NCBI GenBank assembly: GCA_027422505.1
Contig: JAPQWV010000362.1
Coordinates: 124,001 to 188,000 of the forward strand
Source: Craterostigma plantagineum
Lineage: Eukaryota > Streptophyta > Magnoliopsida > Lamiales > Linderniaceae
DNA: 64,000 bases
Reading direction: 5' to 3'
How positions within the stretch are numbered: position 1 is the first letter of the stretch; each line of letters begins with the position of its first letter. This document shows, piece by piece, positions 33,326 to 44,377 of the stretch. Position numbers and translations under genes: made by a program. Below the pieces are notes generated by a model. The model saw only the letters and a list, made by a program, of their open reading frames with translations. It was not told the DNA's origin and did no database searches.

Positions 33326-34755
33326 CTAAACTATCTTGAGTTCTTTAAGCCATGCAGTGTGTAAAGGGCATGGGTCTTGTTTGCCTTCAGCAATGGCTTT
33401 CTCAGACAGAGAATAGAACCACCCATTCCTCCACTTAAACTGCAGGAATAAGGACAACCTCAATCGTTAACGAGGGAGATCGAATCAAATATTGTTGTGT
33501 CGAACTTACTTCCTTAACGGCTGTTGGGAAGTGTGCCACGGCTCTTGAGTAAGCACACAGTCGTTCCTCGATTGCCTCGTCAAAGACTAAGCCTTTCTCT
33601 GTGGCGGCTGCACTGGCGAGTTCAGCTATCAGTGCCGAGACCTGAGAAAATGTTGAAGATCAAGATTGTAATGTTAATACTATTACTTTAGCCTACTACT
33701 ATTCCTTCTAGTAATCGAGTAAAGTAAAGAAAAAACGATAACACAAATCTTTCAAGGTTCTACCTCAGAGCGATAGTCCTTCTCAGCAGCACCAACAGTT
33801 GCGCCTGGATGGCGTGCCCCGACTAGCATGAAAGCGCATATCCATATAAGCTTCTCGAGCATTTGTTTCTGAAAGGGATCTTTCTCAAGTACCTGTTTAT
33901 TTAAGATAATTTAGGCCTATCCAAATACGAGGCTTGAAAGTGAATGAATGAGAGAGCTTATGCATATGAAGGTAAGATGAATGCTTCCTCTTGAAAATAG
34001 ACGACACGATTCGAAGACTTTACAACCTTGCAAGATAATCCTCCAGCTTGTAACCTTCCAGCAACAGCTGAAGCCCACTTCCCATACGCAGCAGTCAATC
34101 CCTCGGGATTCGTATCAGTGACGCCATCGGTCGGCGGCTCGCCGAGCTTCGAAACTGCGAAGTACGCCAAGACTTGATCGGCATTGCCGAGGCCTTTGCT
34201 TTCGAACCATGGCTCGAGCATTCCGTTCTGGAAAAATACCAAATCTGCTACAGTGTTAAGAAATTCCATCATCAGGGCATTTATCATCTCGTCCAAAGAT
34301 GTAAATACAGACTACTGATTGTTCAATAGACATTTCACATTCAAACGTTTATTCATGATTTCGAACTACTATTGGGAACGAGAAATTCCTACATCAAATG
34401 CTCCAATTGAATTCATACCGCTCCAGCGGGACTTGGGAGTCGACTCGAGCACGGCGTCCAAGTCATCGTTCCTCGTACACACCAAAATCGGCCCATCAAA
34501 ATCCGACGGCACGGATTCTCCCCTCTTCACCAACACATCCTCCCCGCCGCCCATGTCCTGGAGCGCCCTTCCCACGCGTCCGCCTCCGACGATGATGGCC
34601 GGCACCACCTTCTTCTCCGTCGCCGCCGCCGCTGAAGCCGACATCGATGCTTTGATTCTGAAGCGAGCCCTCGCTATCACTGTCCTGGAAACGCTAGCGG
34701 CTTTGGGACAACAACAGAGACTGAGCAATGCTGTGGAGTTAGTAGCAGCTGCCAT
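33326..34755 (-). CDS. plastid-type Rossmann-fold (NAD(P)-binding) protein
   Basis: A plant protein with an N-terminal plastid-like transit sequence (MAAATNSTALLSLCCCPKAA ... ARARFRIKASMSA; Ser/Ala/Arg-rich, no acids), then VVPAIIVGGGRVGRALQDMG with a GxGxxG dinucleotide-binding loop. Exon 1 ends RWS and joins DLVFFQNGMLEPWFESKG, with a GTATGA donor. Later come VSKLGEPPTDGVTDTNPEGL, KQMLEKLIWICAFMLVGARH and a final WLKELKIV. The Rossmann N-terminus with helical C-terminus resembles ketopantoate-reductase-like proteins of unknown function conserved in plants. Substrate is not predictable. Its start lies 416 bp from the HSP70 start in head-to-head arrangement. Confidence 0.8.
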
Positions 34756-35171
34756 GTGATTGGACTCGCAAATTCTATTTGTGTAGGATACATTTATAAA
34801 AGTTAGGATTGAGTAAAGCTCATCGTGGAAATGGATATGCAAGAAGTTAACTGAGAGCCACACATTTACTTGGGCCTAAATTGGGCCTCACGCTGGCCCA
34901 AAATAATGGACCTCAATTGGGTCATGGTCCAACCCGACCCGTTCTCTTCCATCCAGAACTATCCACCACTTTCGAGTCCACTAGATAGATATCTCTCCAA
35001 AACCTTCCATCACTTTCCAAGTAAAATCTCGAACCTCGGAAACAAGCTATATAAGGGAAACGGTGGCAGCAGATTATTACTACACGGAAAAAGGAATAGA
35101 AGAAGACGCAATAAAACAATCAAGAAAGAAAGCTATTTAGAATACTACGTTATAGTTATAGCACAGAAAGA
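34756..35171. promoter_or_regulatory. bidirectional promoter with site II motifs
   Basis: A 416-bp divergent spacer contains TGGGCC at 34871 and 34882 and GGCCCA at 34895, a cluster typical of site II (TCP-bound) promoters, with several GAA/TTC-type half sites downstream (e.g. around 34950-35045). The GGCCCA cluster is nearer the minus-strand gene. Confidence 0.5.
35048..35054 (+). promoter_or_regulatory. TATA box of HSP70
   Basis: TATATAA precedes GGGAAACGG, 118 bp before the ATG, giving a leader of about 90 bases. Imperfect heat-shock-element-like GAA/TTC repeats lie just upstream. Confidence 0.6.
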
Positions 35172-37124
35172 ATGGCGAAAACGGAAGGAAAAGCTATCGG
35201 CATCGACCTTGGGACGACGTACAGCTGCGTCGGAGTATGGCAGAACGACAGAGTTGAGATCATTCCCAACGACCAAGGCAATCGCACGACGCCGTCCTAC
35301 GTGGCGTTCACCGACACCGAGCGATTGATCGGAGATGCGGCGAAGAACCAGGTTGCTATGAACCCTCAGAACACCGTCTTCGACGCCAAGCGCCTCATCG
35401 GCCGGCGGTTCTCCGACCCATCGGTGCAGAACGACATGAAGCTGTGGCCGTTCAAGGTGATCCCCGGCCAGGGAGACAAGCCCATGATTCAAGTACAGTA
35501 CAAGGGCGACAGCAAGCTTTTCGCGCCGGAGGAGATCAGCTCCATGGTTGTGACGAAGATGAAGGAAGTCGCCGAGGCTTTCCTCGGACAGGCGATTAAG
35601 AACGCCGTCATTACGGTGCCGGCGTACTTCAACGACTCTCAGAGGCAGGCGACCAAGGACGCCGGCGCAATCGCCGGTCTGAACGTGATGAGGATCATCA
35701 ACGAGCCTACGGCGGCCGCTATAGCGTACGGCCTGGACAAGAAAGCTTCTAGAAGCGGCGAGAAGAACGTGCTAATCTTCGATCTCGGCGGTGGGACATT
35801 CGACGTCTCGATTCTGACCATCGAAGAAGGGATCTTCGAGGTGAAAGCCACGGCCGGCGACACCCACTTGGGCGGCGAAGATTTCGACAACCGCTTGGTG
35901 AACCACTTCGCCGCCGAGTTCAAGAGGAAGCACAAGAAGGACATAAGCGGCAACGCAAGGGCTCTGAGGAGGCTGAGAACCGCCTGCGAAAGGGCAAAAC
36001 GGACATTGTCCTCCACCACTCAGACAACCATCGAAATCGACTCGTTGTACGAAGGAATCGACTTCTACGCCACCATCACGCGCGCGAGGTTCGAGGAACT
36101 GAACATGGACCTTTTCCGTCGGTGCATGGAGCCCGTCGAAAAATGCCTGAGAGACGCAAAAATCGACAAGGCCCATGTCCACGACGTCGTCCTCGTCGGC
36201 GGGTCGACCCGTATACCCAAAGTCCAGCAATTATTACAGGACTTCTTCAACGGCAAGGAGCTTTGCAAGAGCATCAACCCAGACGAGGCCGTGGCTTATG
36301 GGGCGGCGGTCCAAGCCGCAATCTTGAGCGGAGAAGGCGATTCTAAGGTCCAAGAACTGCTCCTCCTCGACGTGGCCCCTCTCAGCCTGGGACTCGAAAC
36401 CGCCGGCGGGGTTATGACAACTCTTATCCCAAGAAACACGACGATTCCTACCAAGAAGGAGCAGATCTTCTCAACCTACGCCGATAATCAGCCAGGCGTG
36501 CTCATCCAAGTCTACGAAGGCGAGAGACCTTTGACCAAGGACAACAATCTCCTGGGCAAGTTCGAGCTCAAGGGCATACCGCCGGCGCCACGTGGCGTCC
36601 CTCAGATCAACGTCTGCTTCGATATCGACGCTAACGGGATTCTGAACGTTTCTGCTGAGGATAAGACGGCGGGCGTCAAGAACAAGATCACAATCACCAA
36701 CGACAAGGGTCGCCTGAGCAAGGACGAGATAGAGAGGTTGGTGCAAGAAGCTGAGAGGTACAAGTCGGAGGATGAGGTGATGAAGAAGAAGGTTGAGGCG
36801 AAGAATGCTTTGGAGAACTACGCTTACAACATGAGGAATACTGTGAGGGATGAGAAGATAGCGTCTAAGTTGGGTTCGGACAAGGCTACTGTTGAGAAAG
36901 CTGTCGATGAGACGATTGATTGGTTGGATAGGAATCAGTTGGCCGAGGTTGATGAGCTCGAGGATAAGCTGAAGGAGCTTGAGAATCTGTGCAATCCGAT
37001 TATATCCAAGATGTATGGGCAGGGCGGCGCAGGTGGTGGTGATGTGCCTATGGGCGGCGGAGATATGGGCGGAGGGAGTGGAAATGGTGGCGGCGCTGGT
37101 CCCAAGATTGAGGAGGTGGATTGA
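35172..37124 (+). CDS. cytosolic HSP70 (650 aa, intronless)
   Basis: A complete HSP70 chaperone. The N-terminal ATPase domain begins [14 protein letters not shown], includes [20 protein letters not shown], the phosphate loop [13 protein letters not shown] and [16 protein letters not shown]. The substrate-binding domain starts [20 protein letters not shown], and the C-terminal lid is followed by a GGG-rich stretch and the terminal EEVD that binds TPR co-chaperones. EEVD and the absence of a presequence place it in the cytosol/nucleus. There is no intron, whereas constitutive plant HSC70 genes usually have one in the ATPase domain; an intronless, GC-rich gene favours heat induction. ATP-driven cycles fold and protect client proteins. 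Confidence 0.97.
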   Translation: MAKTEGKAIGIDLGTTYSCVGVWQNDRVEIIPNDQGNRTTPSYVAFTDTERLIGDAAKNQVAMNPQNTVFDAKRLIGRRFSDPSVQNDMKLWPFKVIPGQGDKPMIQVQYKGDSKLFAPEEISSMVVTKMKEVAEAFLGQAIKNAVITVPAYFNDSQRQATKDAGAIAGLNVMRIINEPTAAAIAYGLDKKASRSGEKNVLIFDLGGGTFDVSILTIEEGIFEVKATAGDTHLGGEDFDNRLVNHFAAEFKRKHKKDISGNARALRRLRTACERAKRTLSSTTQTTIEIDSLYEGIDFYATITRARFEELNMDLFRRCMEPVEKCLRDAKIDKAHVHDVVLVGGSTRIPKVQQLLQDFFNGKELCKSINPDEAVAYGAAVQAAILSGEGDSKVQELLLLDVAPLSLGLETAGGVMTTLIPRNTTIPTKKEQIFSTYADNQPGVLIQVYEGERPLTKDNNLLGKFELKGIPPAPRGVPQINVCFDIDANGILNVSAEDKTAGVKNKITITNDKGRLSKDEIERLVQEAERYKSEDEVMKKKVEAKNALENYAYNMRNTVRDEKIASKLGSDKATVEKAVDETIDWLDRNQLAEVDELEDKLKELENLCNPIISKMYGQGGAGGGDVPMGGGDMGGGSGNGGGAGPKIEEVD

Positions 37125-37537
37125 AGTTAAATGAGTTTCGATGAGTCAGTGATATCATGAGTTGCTCTGTTTTTTCTCCTCTGTTTCTAGTTGTATATAG
37201 AAGGGCTGCTTTTGTGCGAGTGAAGAGATGAGATGCGAGTGTAGTAAGTGTGGGGTATCATAGTAGTAATAATGTAATATAAGTTGTTTTTGATAATTAT
37301 TATGATATAATTATCTGGAATACGCGACAGTGGTTGATGATAAAAAACTCTGCTTATTCGAAGCATTACTGCTGGAATTGCTGTCTAGAAAACGCTTTCT
37401 GGCATTTCGTGGCTATCACCAAAGGTGTTATAAATGAAGATAAACATATCATAACAACATGAGTCTACTTATAAGTATTACAAAGTTGTGAAAAGAAAAA
37501 AGAAAAAAACAGAAAGCCATAGAAAAGATTCAAGTCT
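37125..37537. other. HSP70 3' UTR and convergent spacer
   Basis: Tail-to-tail with the 79-residue gene. No feature beyond 3' UTRs is seen. Confidence 0.45.
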
Positions 37538-38027
37538 TCATCTACTGACGGAGGACGAACCAGCAGAAAGTCTTTCGCTTCTAGCTTTATCAGCCTTCTC
37601 CATATAATCTTGATGGGATTGATGCTTCGATCCTATACTAACAAAGATTCAATTACTGAAAAGTTCAAGAAAATTACGTTATCAAGCACATTAGCATAGC
37701 ACAGCATAAAATGCCACTCTTCCATTGATATTTCAGGTGAAATAGGTTTACCAAATCCATGAAAAGAGATTCACCGAATCCATGAAAAGATAGAATGGAG
37801 CTCAACCTAAAATAATTCCAGCAATTTACAAACCTGCCCAGTCATTCCCCTTTAACTCGGATGCATTTCTATGGAAATGCATACGAAAACACGGGTTATA
37901 ATCACAGAAAAACAGATCAAAGAGAAGGAATCTTAGTCAAATCTACACCGTCAAAATCCAAACTTCAGGCATCTTTTCTGAAGCACCACCAAACCCATCA
38001 TATCACCGGCCAAAGACACAACAAGAG

Positions 38028-38071
<44 letters not shown>

Positions 38072-38130
38072 CGGAGTACATCAAAATTACATCTCCCACT
38101 CACTTCATACAAAGCATTGAAAGGCCAGAT

Positions 38131-38171
<41 letters not shown>

Positions 38172-38393
38172 ACGAACAAGATATCTTGCGAGTGACGCCT
38201 TTAGCACAATCCATCGGAAATTAAAGAGTAAACGATGGTTCTACAAACCTCGATTCATGAGATACCAAGGGACACCAAATACGGCGCCGATTATGGCTAT
38301 ACCAGCCAACACATGCTTCCTCTCTCCACTATAGACATAGTATTCCAATTTAGACATAAATCCACCGCTGGTTTTCTTCGCATCACCGCCCAT
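37538..38393 (-). CDS. 79-residue single-pass membrane protein
   Basis: Two exons, 38393-38249 and 37632-37538. The protein reads MGGDAKKTSGGFMSKLEYYV, then YSGERKHVLAGIAIIGAVFG, then VPWYLMNRG joined to SKHQSHQDYMEKADKARSER and a Ser-rich end. One membrane helix (about 28-45) is followed by a charged amphipathic tail. It resembles small conserved plant proteins of unknown function, perhaps mitochondrial. The 615-bp intron contains two long A-runs (plus strand) at 38028-38070 (43) and 38134-38170 (37). Confidence 0.7.
38028..38170. repeat. two long poly(A) tracts in an intron
   Basis: 43 A followed by 63 unique bases and then 37 A, on the plus strand. Could be retroposition tails or slippage-prone tracts; the exact lengths depend on sequencing. 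Confidence 0.8.
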
Positions 38394-39163
38394 TCCTCTA
38401 ATTATTCGTCGTTTCTCCGCTAAAATCCCTAAAACCCTTTCAGCTCAGCTACATGCCTGTCGTTAATTGGCACTTAGAGACTCTTCATTGAGCCCATACC
38501 AAAATCCTTAGTTGGGCTCAGCCCATATCAATTCCTCGGACAATCTTTTCTATTTTATTTTTATTTAATTTTAGAAACGAGGTTTTCGACAATTTTTCAA
38601 ACTGAACTAACTACTTTACTGAGTACTGAGACTGACGAGCAATCAGCATTGAAGTTGAATGATTCGCAGTTACCGAATCATTTGTGGACATTTATTGCAC
38701 ACGAAAGAGAAATTAAAAGAAAAAAGAATACCGTGATTTAGGTTGTCCCACGCGTGTGATCGGCGCGTAGCGCCGAGTAGAGAAACAAAAGTCTCCGTGG
38801 TCGTTCACCCATTGCCTCCGCCGCCCACCTCCGCCGCCCACCTCCGCCGCGACTGACGACAATGGATCCACGGCGGCGCGTGTGGGACTTGTCCCTTGGC
38901 CTTGGGCTGTGGCCGCTGTCTCCGGCCTCTTTTTCTCAGCTTGGTTTTAGCATGTTTTCAAGATCGGTCTTTTCTGGGTCGTCGTCTTCATTACACGCAA
39001 ACTGTAAAGTTATTTCTTAATTCATTAAATATGGTCCCCATCCCGCGTAATAAAGCAAACAAAAAATTATCATCAGCCAAGATTTACAAGAAACCCACGC
39101 CAGAAAATCAATCACACCCAATCTAAATTAAGGGACGAAAAAAAAAAAGAAGAAGAAAAAAAA
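38394..39163. other. intergenic between two minus-strand genes
   Basis: AGCCCA/GGGCTC motifs near 38490-38525 may belong to the small gene's promoter. 38800-38860 has the repeat CCGCCGCCCACCT. No gene is supported. Confidence 0.4.
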
Positions 39164-41158
39164 CTAATCTTGATTGCTCTTGCGTTTCCTTCTCGATTTG
39201 CCATGAACCTTCGACGGCGGCGACGGCGAGAACTCGAAAGAAACCGTCGGCAAATCCATCTTACCGTCCAAAACCTTGACAACATCGCCTATGTCCGGCC
39301 TCATCTCAGGCATCTTCTGAAGGCAAGAAATCGCCAAATTAATACACAAACTCGCCTCTTCTCTGCTGTAATCTCCCCCTAACCTTCCGTCCACAAGCTC
39401 AAGAACGTCCCCACAGTGGGCCAAATTCCTACACCAGCTTATCAGATTGGCTTTTTCGAGCTTCATGGGAGAAGAAAGAACGTGAAGTGGCCTTCTCCCA
39501 GAAATTATTACAAGCATAAGCACCCCAAAACTGTAAACGTCTGCCTTTTCCATCAAATACCCAAAGCTGTTGTACTCAGGGGCGATGTAGCACAGCGTAC
39601 CCCTCATACTCGTCGTGCTGCTTAGTTCTCTGCTAAACAGATCCGTTTCGCTGCCCATCGATCGACAGTTTTTCTTGGATTTCGTCGGAGTATTATTACC
39701 TTTTGGGAAGCTAAAGTCGTCGATTCTCTGGTCTTCGTCTCTGTTTTCCCTGTTTCGAAACTCAAAGCATTTCCCCAGACCGAAATGAGGCACTTTCCTC
39801 TTCGTATTGCTGGCGTTGCTCACGCATTCGTCCTTCCACCATTCTTGCATCTTCCTATGTTTCTTCTTCCCTGTCACTTTCTGCTCCAAAACGCAGCTAT
39901 CCTTAGGACAGTTGACTTCGGGCGGTTCTTGCTCGTCCAAATCGAGCTTTTCTTGAATCGGGCCCTTCTCTTCGTCCCAATCGGGCTCGCCCGAATGGCA
40001 AATTTGGCTGCCAATCCACTCCATAACGTAATCTTTACTACACAGCTCTCCACTTCCATCTTGTCTCCACCACCAATCCTTTCCCCACTGTTTCAAGCCC
40101 ATCTCATTATTACCGTTCTCATTGTTATTACATTCGTCGCTGCAGTTCAATTTCAACTCCTTACTACGATCGACGTTTCCCAGCTCATCTTCATTACAAG
40201 GCACAGACTTACCTAACATCATCAGTTCTTTACCCTTCGAATCACTATTAGTACCACCAAAGCTCAACCAATTGGTCGGAAATCCCATTGCATTATGGTA
40301 AAAATTGCAGCTGTTCTTCGAAGAAGAAGACGCCTGCAAAGCTAAAGCAAAGTCCACCTCGTCATCTACCAACGGAGGAGTTGTACTACTCACGTTCTTT
40401 TCGCTGCCTATTCCTACGCCTGAGACTTCTGAAAGTTCTTGACTTTTCAGGAGATCTTGGCTGAGCAAATCGACCCCATTTTCGTTATCAAGCTTCAGCC
40501 TTGAAAGCCCAAAATCGGAAAGCTTGGCCCTGAAATCAGAGTCGAAGAGCACATTGCTCGGCTTTACATCGCCGTGAATCACAGGCGGGTCGCATTCGAG
40601 GTGCAAGAAAGCTAACGCCTTTGCGACGTCTTTTATTACATCGAACCTCTTGCCCCAATTCAACCTCGGAAAATCAAGATTCGAATCTGTAAATAAAAGT
40701 TCCTGCAAGCTTCTGTTGGGCATGTATTCGTAGACCACGAGCCTTTTCCATCTCTCCACGCAGAAGCCCAGCAATGGAACGATGAACGGACACGATTTTC
40801 TCAACCCGCCGAGGATCTTTAGCTCGTTTTGGAACTCATGGTCGGTTTGTGTCGAAGATGGGTCGAGGAGTTTGACGGCGATTTCCCTTCCATCTCTTAG
40901 AGTGCCTCTGTAGACTGTGGCTGAGCCGCCTTTGCCGACGGAGTTCGAAGGGCAGAAGCTGTTCGTGGCGGCTCTGAGCTCGGCGTAGCTGAACTTTTGA
41001 AGGTTGTTCGTCGGCGGCGACGCGGCGTCGAATACTGGGCTCGTCCTCGACCGGCGAGCCAAAGAGTACCATAGGTAGTAGAGAAAGTATGCAACTGCTG
41101 AGAGAATGATGAGAGTTGCAGAGATTGTGATTGTGAGGTAGATTACGCCTGTGTCCAT
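39164..41158 (-). CDS. receptor-like kinase, At1g80870-like
   Basis: An intronless 664-residue kinase. There is no ectodomain: an N-terminal membrane anchor (YLTITISATLIILSAVAYFL, 7-26) directly precedes the cytosolic kinase. The glycine loop is GKGGSATV (75-82) and the ATP lysine is K96 (IAVKLL). The catalytic loop reads HGDVKPSN (195-202), so it is a non-RD kinase with Gly before the Asp. DFG is at 215-217 but the APE motif only at 526-528, so the activation segment carries an insertion of about 280 residues rich in Asn, Glu, Lys and Trp. The remaining C-lobe (DVYSFGVLMLVIISGRRPL) is intact, with a Lys/Arg-rich tail. The long insertion is shared with Arabidopsis At1g80870 as I recall. Ligand and targets are unknown. 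Confidence 0.88.
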   Translation of the reverse strand: MDTGVIYLTITISATLIILSAVAYFLYYLWYSLARRSRTSPVFDAASPPTNNLQKFSYAELRAATNSFCPSNSVGKGGSATVYRGTLRDGREIAVKLLDPSSTQTDHEFQNELKILGGLRKSCPFIVPLLGFCVERWKRLVVYEYMPNRSLQELLFTDSNLDFPRLNWGKRFDVIKDVAKALAFLHLECDPPVIHGDVKPSNVLFDSDFRAKLSDFGLSRLKLDNENGVDLLSQDLLKSQELSEVSGVGIGSEKNVSSTTPPLVDDEVDFALALQASSSSKNSCNFYHNAMGFPTNWLSFGGTNSDSKGKELMMLGKSVPCNEDELGNVDRSKELKLNCSDECNNNENGNNEMGLKQWGKDWWWRQDGSGELCSKDYVMEWIGSQICHSGEPDWDEEKGPIQEKLDLDEQEPPEVNCPKDSCVLEQKVTGKKKHRKMQEWWKDECVSNASNTKRKVPHFGLGKCFEFRNRENRDEDQRIDDFSFPKGNNTPTKSKKNCRSMGSETDLFSRELSSTTSMRGTLCYIAPEYNSFGYLMEKADVYSFGVLMLVIISGRRPLHVLSSPMKLEKANLISWCRNLAHCGDVLELVDGRLGGDYSREEASLCINLAISCLQKMPEMRPDIGDVVKVLDGKMDLPTVSFEFSPSPPSKVHGKSRRKRKSNQD

Positions 41159-42062
41159 GTGTGTGTTAACTTCAGTTGTCGTCTTTCTCTTTGGGTGTGT
41201 CTGTGTTGTTGTTCTTTGTAAGAGAATGGATTATGAACATGTGTTGTTATTTTCTTGAAGAGCATATTCTGTTATTTGTTTGGTGGTTCGCTATGATAAC
41301 TAATTAAGGATTAAGTTTTGTTTTGTCTCCGATGTTGATAAAATGTGATTTTTTTAAAAAATAAAATTGCGCTAAGTATGTCTGAATTAAATATACAGCG
41401 AAATGTGAGATTTTAAAATTTCGAAATTATGATTGATTAGAGTGAAGGAGCGAGGGACCCGAATGTGAGCTTTTGACTAAGGTGGTGATATTTATTTTTT
41501 TTGCAGGTTTTATGGAAGGAAAAAAGAATTGTGGGGAGAATATGTATAAGGTGGGTGGGATACAATAATGATTGGGGTTGATTTTAATTGATATATTTTT
41601 TTGTTTTTTTTTTTTGTAAATTTTTCTTCAATATTTATGTTTCTCGTATTATCTTCGACGCCTTCCATGCAACCACGTAAACTAAGTTATTTTTATGGAA
41701 TTTATAATAATAATAGTAAAGAAAAGACCCTTTTCTCTTATCACGAGGCCATGATAGAGTATGATCTATCTTTAATTATTGTTTGTCGCCCAAATAAACC
41801 CCTAAAAAGAAAAAGGAAAAGGTGATAAAAGTTGTGATTCATCATTCCACTGCATGAATCAACGAATAAAAAGAAGATTTATATCTAATAATTGACAAAC
41901 TTATAAAAGTTGGGAATTTTATTGAAAATGGTTAGGACGTAAAAATTCGCCTTTTTCCCCTCTCCTTTTTTTTTTTTCGAATAACTAATTTTGTGTCCAT
42001 TTTTGCAATAGAACAAACTTTGTCATGATTCTTGGATTGTAACTTTTGAGATTCATAAGCTA
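41159..42062. other. intergenic, AT-rich
   Basis: Contains the receptor-like kinase promoter. No gene is recognisable. Confidence 0.4.
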
Positions 42063-42890
42063 TAACAACGTTGTTAAGTTTTTTTTTTTTTTTTTCCCGG
42101 AAACGATTGCTTTAAATCATAACAAAGGTACATAGGCTAAATAGCCCGAGAGGTCTCTCCAGTAATATCAATCTGGTAGAGAAACAAGGCTCACACGGAG
42201 CAAAAACACCCGAACAAAAACGAAAAACCGACAGAAAACAGGTTCACGATCTAGACACGACACTAAAGAACATATTACAAAAAAGGCTGTTAGCCTAATC
42301 CACAACTCTTCATTTTGCGCGTGCCCTCGACGACGAATCTTGCCTTCATCGGAAAAGGCTCCACAAAGGGAGAAAGAGGCTCCAACAAGTGGAGAAAGAG
42401 CCCCGGCTCGAAGGCCGGGAGAAAGAGCTCCCGATCCAAAGGTCGGGAGACACAAGGTGGGTTACGACAGCGGCGGCGAGGGAGGGTGAATGGAAGCGGC
42501 GTCAAGACGGTTGTGGCAGCGATGAAGGCGGCGGTCGGCAGCCATCGTCAAGTTCGGCCTGTCGATGACTGGAGGAGGCGGCCACGGCTGGCGGCAGGCG
42601 GCCATGGCTGGCGGAGTTGGAGCTGAGGCAGTGGAGGAGGCTGGCGGACCGAGCTGGAGACGATAGGTAATGGGCAATTTTTTTTTTTTTTTATTTAAAA
42701 GACAAACACAGAAAGAAACAAGAAACTGAAGAGATCCCCCTACCTCCATGTTCCCCTACCTCCATTAATGGAGGTGAGGGAGGGAGGAGAAGGGGGAAGG
42801 GTGGCGGCGTGTTTGAGTGCTAGGGTTTAGAGAGATGGAGAGAAAAGGGGAAGAGAGAGCAAGTTTTTTATTTAACAACGTTGTTAAGTT
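42063..42890 (-). mobile_element. retroposed insertion with 18-bp target duplication
   Basis: The 18-bp sequence TAACAACGTTGTTAAGTT occurs exactly at 42063-42080 and 42873-42890. Between them lies a 792-bp insert that starts, on the plus strand, with a T-run (to 42096). Read on the minus strand it is a transcript-like sequence that ends in a poly(A) tail, its 5' part reading CTCTCTAAACCCTAGCACTC. This is the signature of LINE-machinery retroposition. A second A-run in the same sense lies at 42678-42692. The content includes short GC-rich reading frames without a recognisable domain. It may be a retroposed transcript, a 5'-truncated LINE or an unusual SINE. Confidence 0.72.
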
Positions 42891-43063
42891 AAAAGCGCAA
42901 ATATTGCTGATTTTTTATTTAGAAGTAGAAAAAGAATGACCATAGGATAAAAATTTCTCGCAAAACAACCACAGCCCAGAAAAGATTTAAACGTATTTAT
43001 GATTCCTACTTCGAAACAAAGAGACAATGGTGTGCTTGGCTCTTAAACATCTACGTATCACTT

Positions 43064-44377
43064 CTACATCTGACGATGACTTTGCTGCTGAATAAAATTC
43101 CTGGAAATAGCAGTGGCCAACGCCGTCTTAAAATCAAGATCGAAGCCATACGTCGTCGAATTTCTCGCATCAATTTGATCGCCTCTCAAATCTCTTTTAT
43201 CGAAATCAAATGCGATCGTTCGAGGCGAAGAAAACGTCGGGTGCAAATGGTGCCCTGTTTTCGAAGCATTTCGTTGGTTATTCGATCCATTATTGGGCTG
43301 TGGATGATTGTGTTCTCCTTCGTAAGTCGCAACTACTATAGATGGATCTTCAGCATTTCTCTGAACCTATTAAAGTTTACCAAAAAAAAAAATGAATCTT
43401 GGACAGTTTTTTATTAACTAACTGAAGGTTATACATTGGTTTTTCTTTCATTACATACCTTCTTCTTGACTGGGCAGGTAGGAGCAGAGGCACACTTGAA
43501 GTAAGCTCTTGGACAAGGATTGTCTCTAGTAACCTTTTGTCCGTACTTCCTCCATTGATGGCCATCTTTCACTATCTGAAATTCAATTCCCATTAATTCC
43601 TTTCAGAAATCATTGAATAGATGATGAAAAAAAAAGATATTATCTTTGCATATAAAAATACTTACAAGGGACGTGTTAGAGGCTTCCATCTTATAACAAA
43701 CGTGGGAAATCTTGGATTTGATGCGCTCTCCCTTTGGTTTCTTGGATGAATCTTCATCGCTGGAGCTGCTCTCAGAATTAGGACCAATGGAATTTCTTAC
43801 ATCATTAATCATCTCATTATCGATGATGCTTTCTGCTTTTCTCTTTCTTGAAGCTGTACTATAATTATTATTAGATTTCATGGCCGGCGAATTGCTCCTT
43901 GCTTGCTCCATTATCTGATTCATAAGCTGACTATAACTCTGACTCATCACTGCTATAAGATCACTCAGCTTCTTGTTCTCAGCAGTAACCCTATTCAGTT
44001 CCTCTCTCAGTGCATCTTTCTGAGGATAAAAAAAATATACTTACTTCAGATTATTATTTAACTTTGTAAGATCTTCTTCTTCACATAAATTCACACACAC
44101 ACACACACACATGTTATTACCAGACATATTACCTCTTTGTATGGAGCAGTTCCAAGCCCTCGAAACTCGGAGCCATTACTACTCTCCACTACTTCATATT
44201 GCTTCTGAGATAAATAAAACAGAGTCTGCTTTAGTTCATCAAATATTGATTGATCATTAATCTCATCATCTAATGAACATATATAAGTCGACATACCATT
44301 ATTGGGCCATCGTCGAGTAGTCTGAGAGGCTTAATGCTGAGGTCAAGGGAAGTGTCTATGAGTCTATTGAACTCCAT
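43064..44377 (-). CDS. WRKY transcription factor, group IIa (WRKY18/40/60-like)
   Basis: Begins [20 protein letters not shown], characteristic of group IIa. A leucine zipper follows ([20 protein letters not shown]). A basic, Ser-rich linker with KRKAES and [16 protein letters not shown] leads to the WRKY domain: [20 protein letters not shown], then [20 protein letters not shown], then EGEHNHP. Zinc ligands fit C-x5-C-x23-H-x-H. The intron between CPVKKK and VQRN is the V-type intron typical of groups IIa/IIb. A C-terminal part ends QSHRQM. Members bind W-boxes (TTGAC) and repress or modulate immune and ABA responses as homo- or heterodimers. A TTGACT motif lies upstream near 44696, consistent with possible self-regulation. 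Confidence 0.93.
44092..44110. repeat. (CA)n microsatellite in a WRKY intron
   Basis: About nine CA units. Confidence 0.85.

Noticed and set aside
35639..36230. Long minus-strand reading frames opposite HSP70
   Set aside because: They are shadows of a GC-rich, conserved coding sequence. The plus-strand HSP70 explains the region.
37861..38334. Lysine-rich 157-residue frame on the plus strand
   Set aside because: The lysines come from the two poly(A) tracts, and the region is the intron of the minus-strand 79-residue gene.
42315..42749. Short GC-rich proteins inside the retroposed insert
   Set aside because: Pro/Arg-rich translations on both strands with no domain; explained by composition of the insert.
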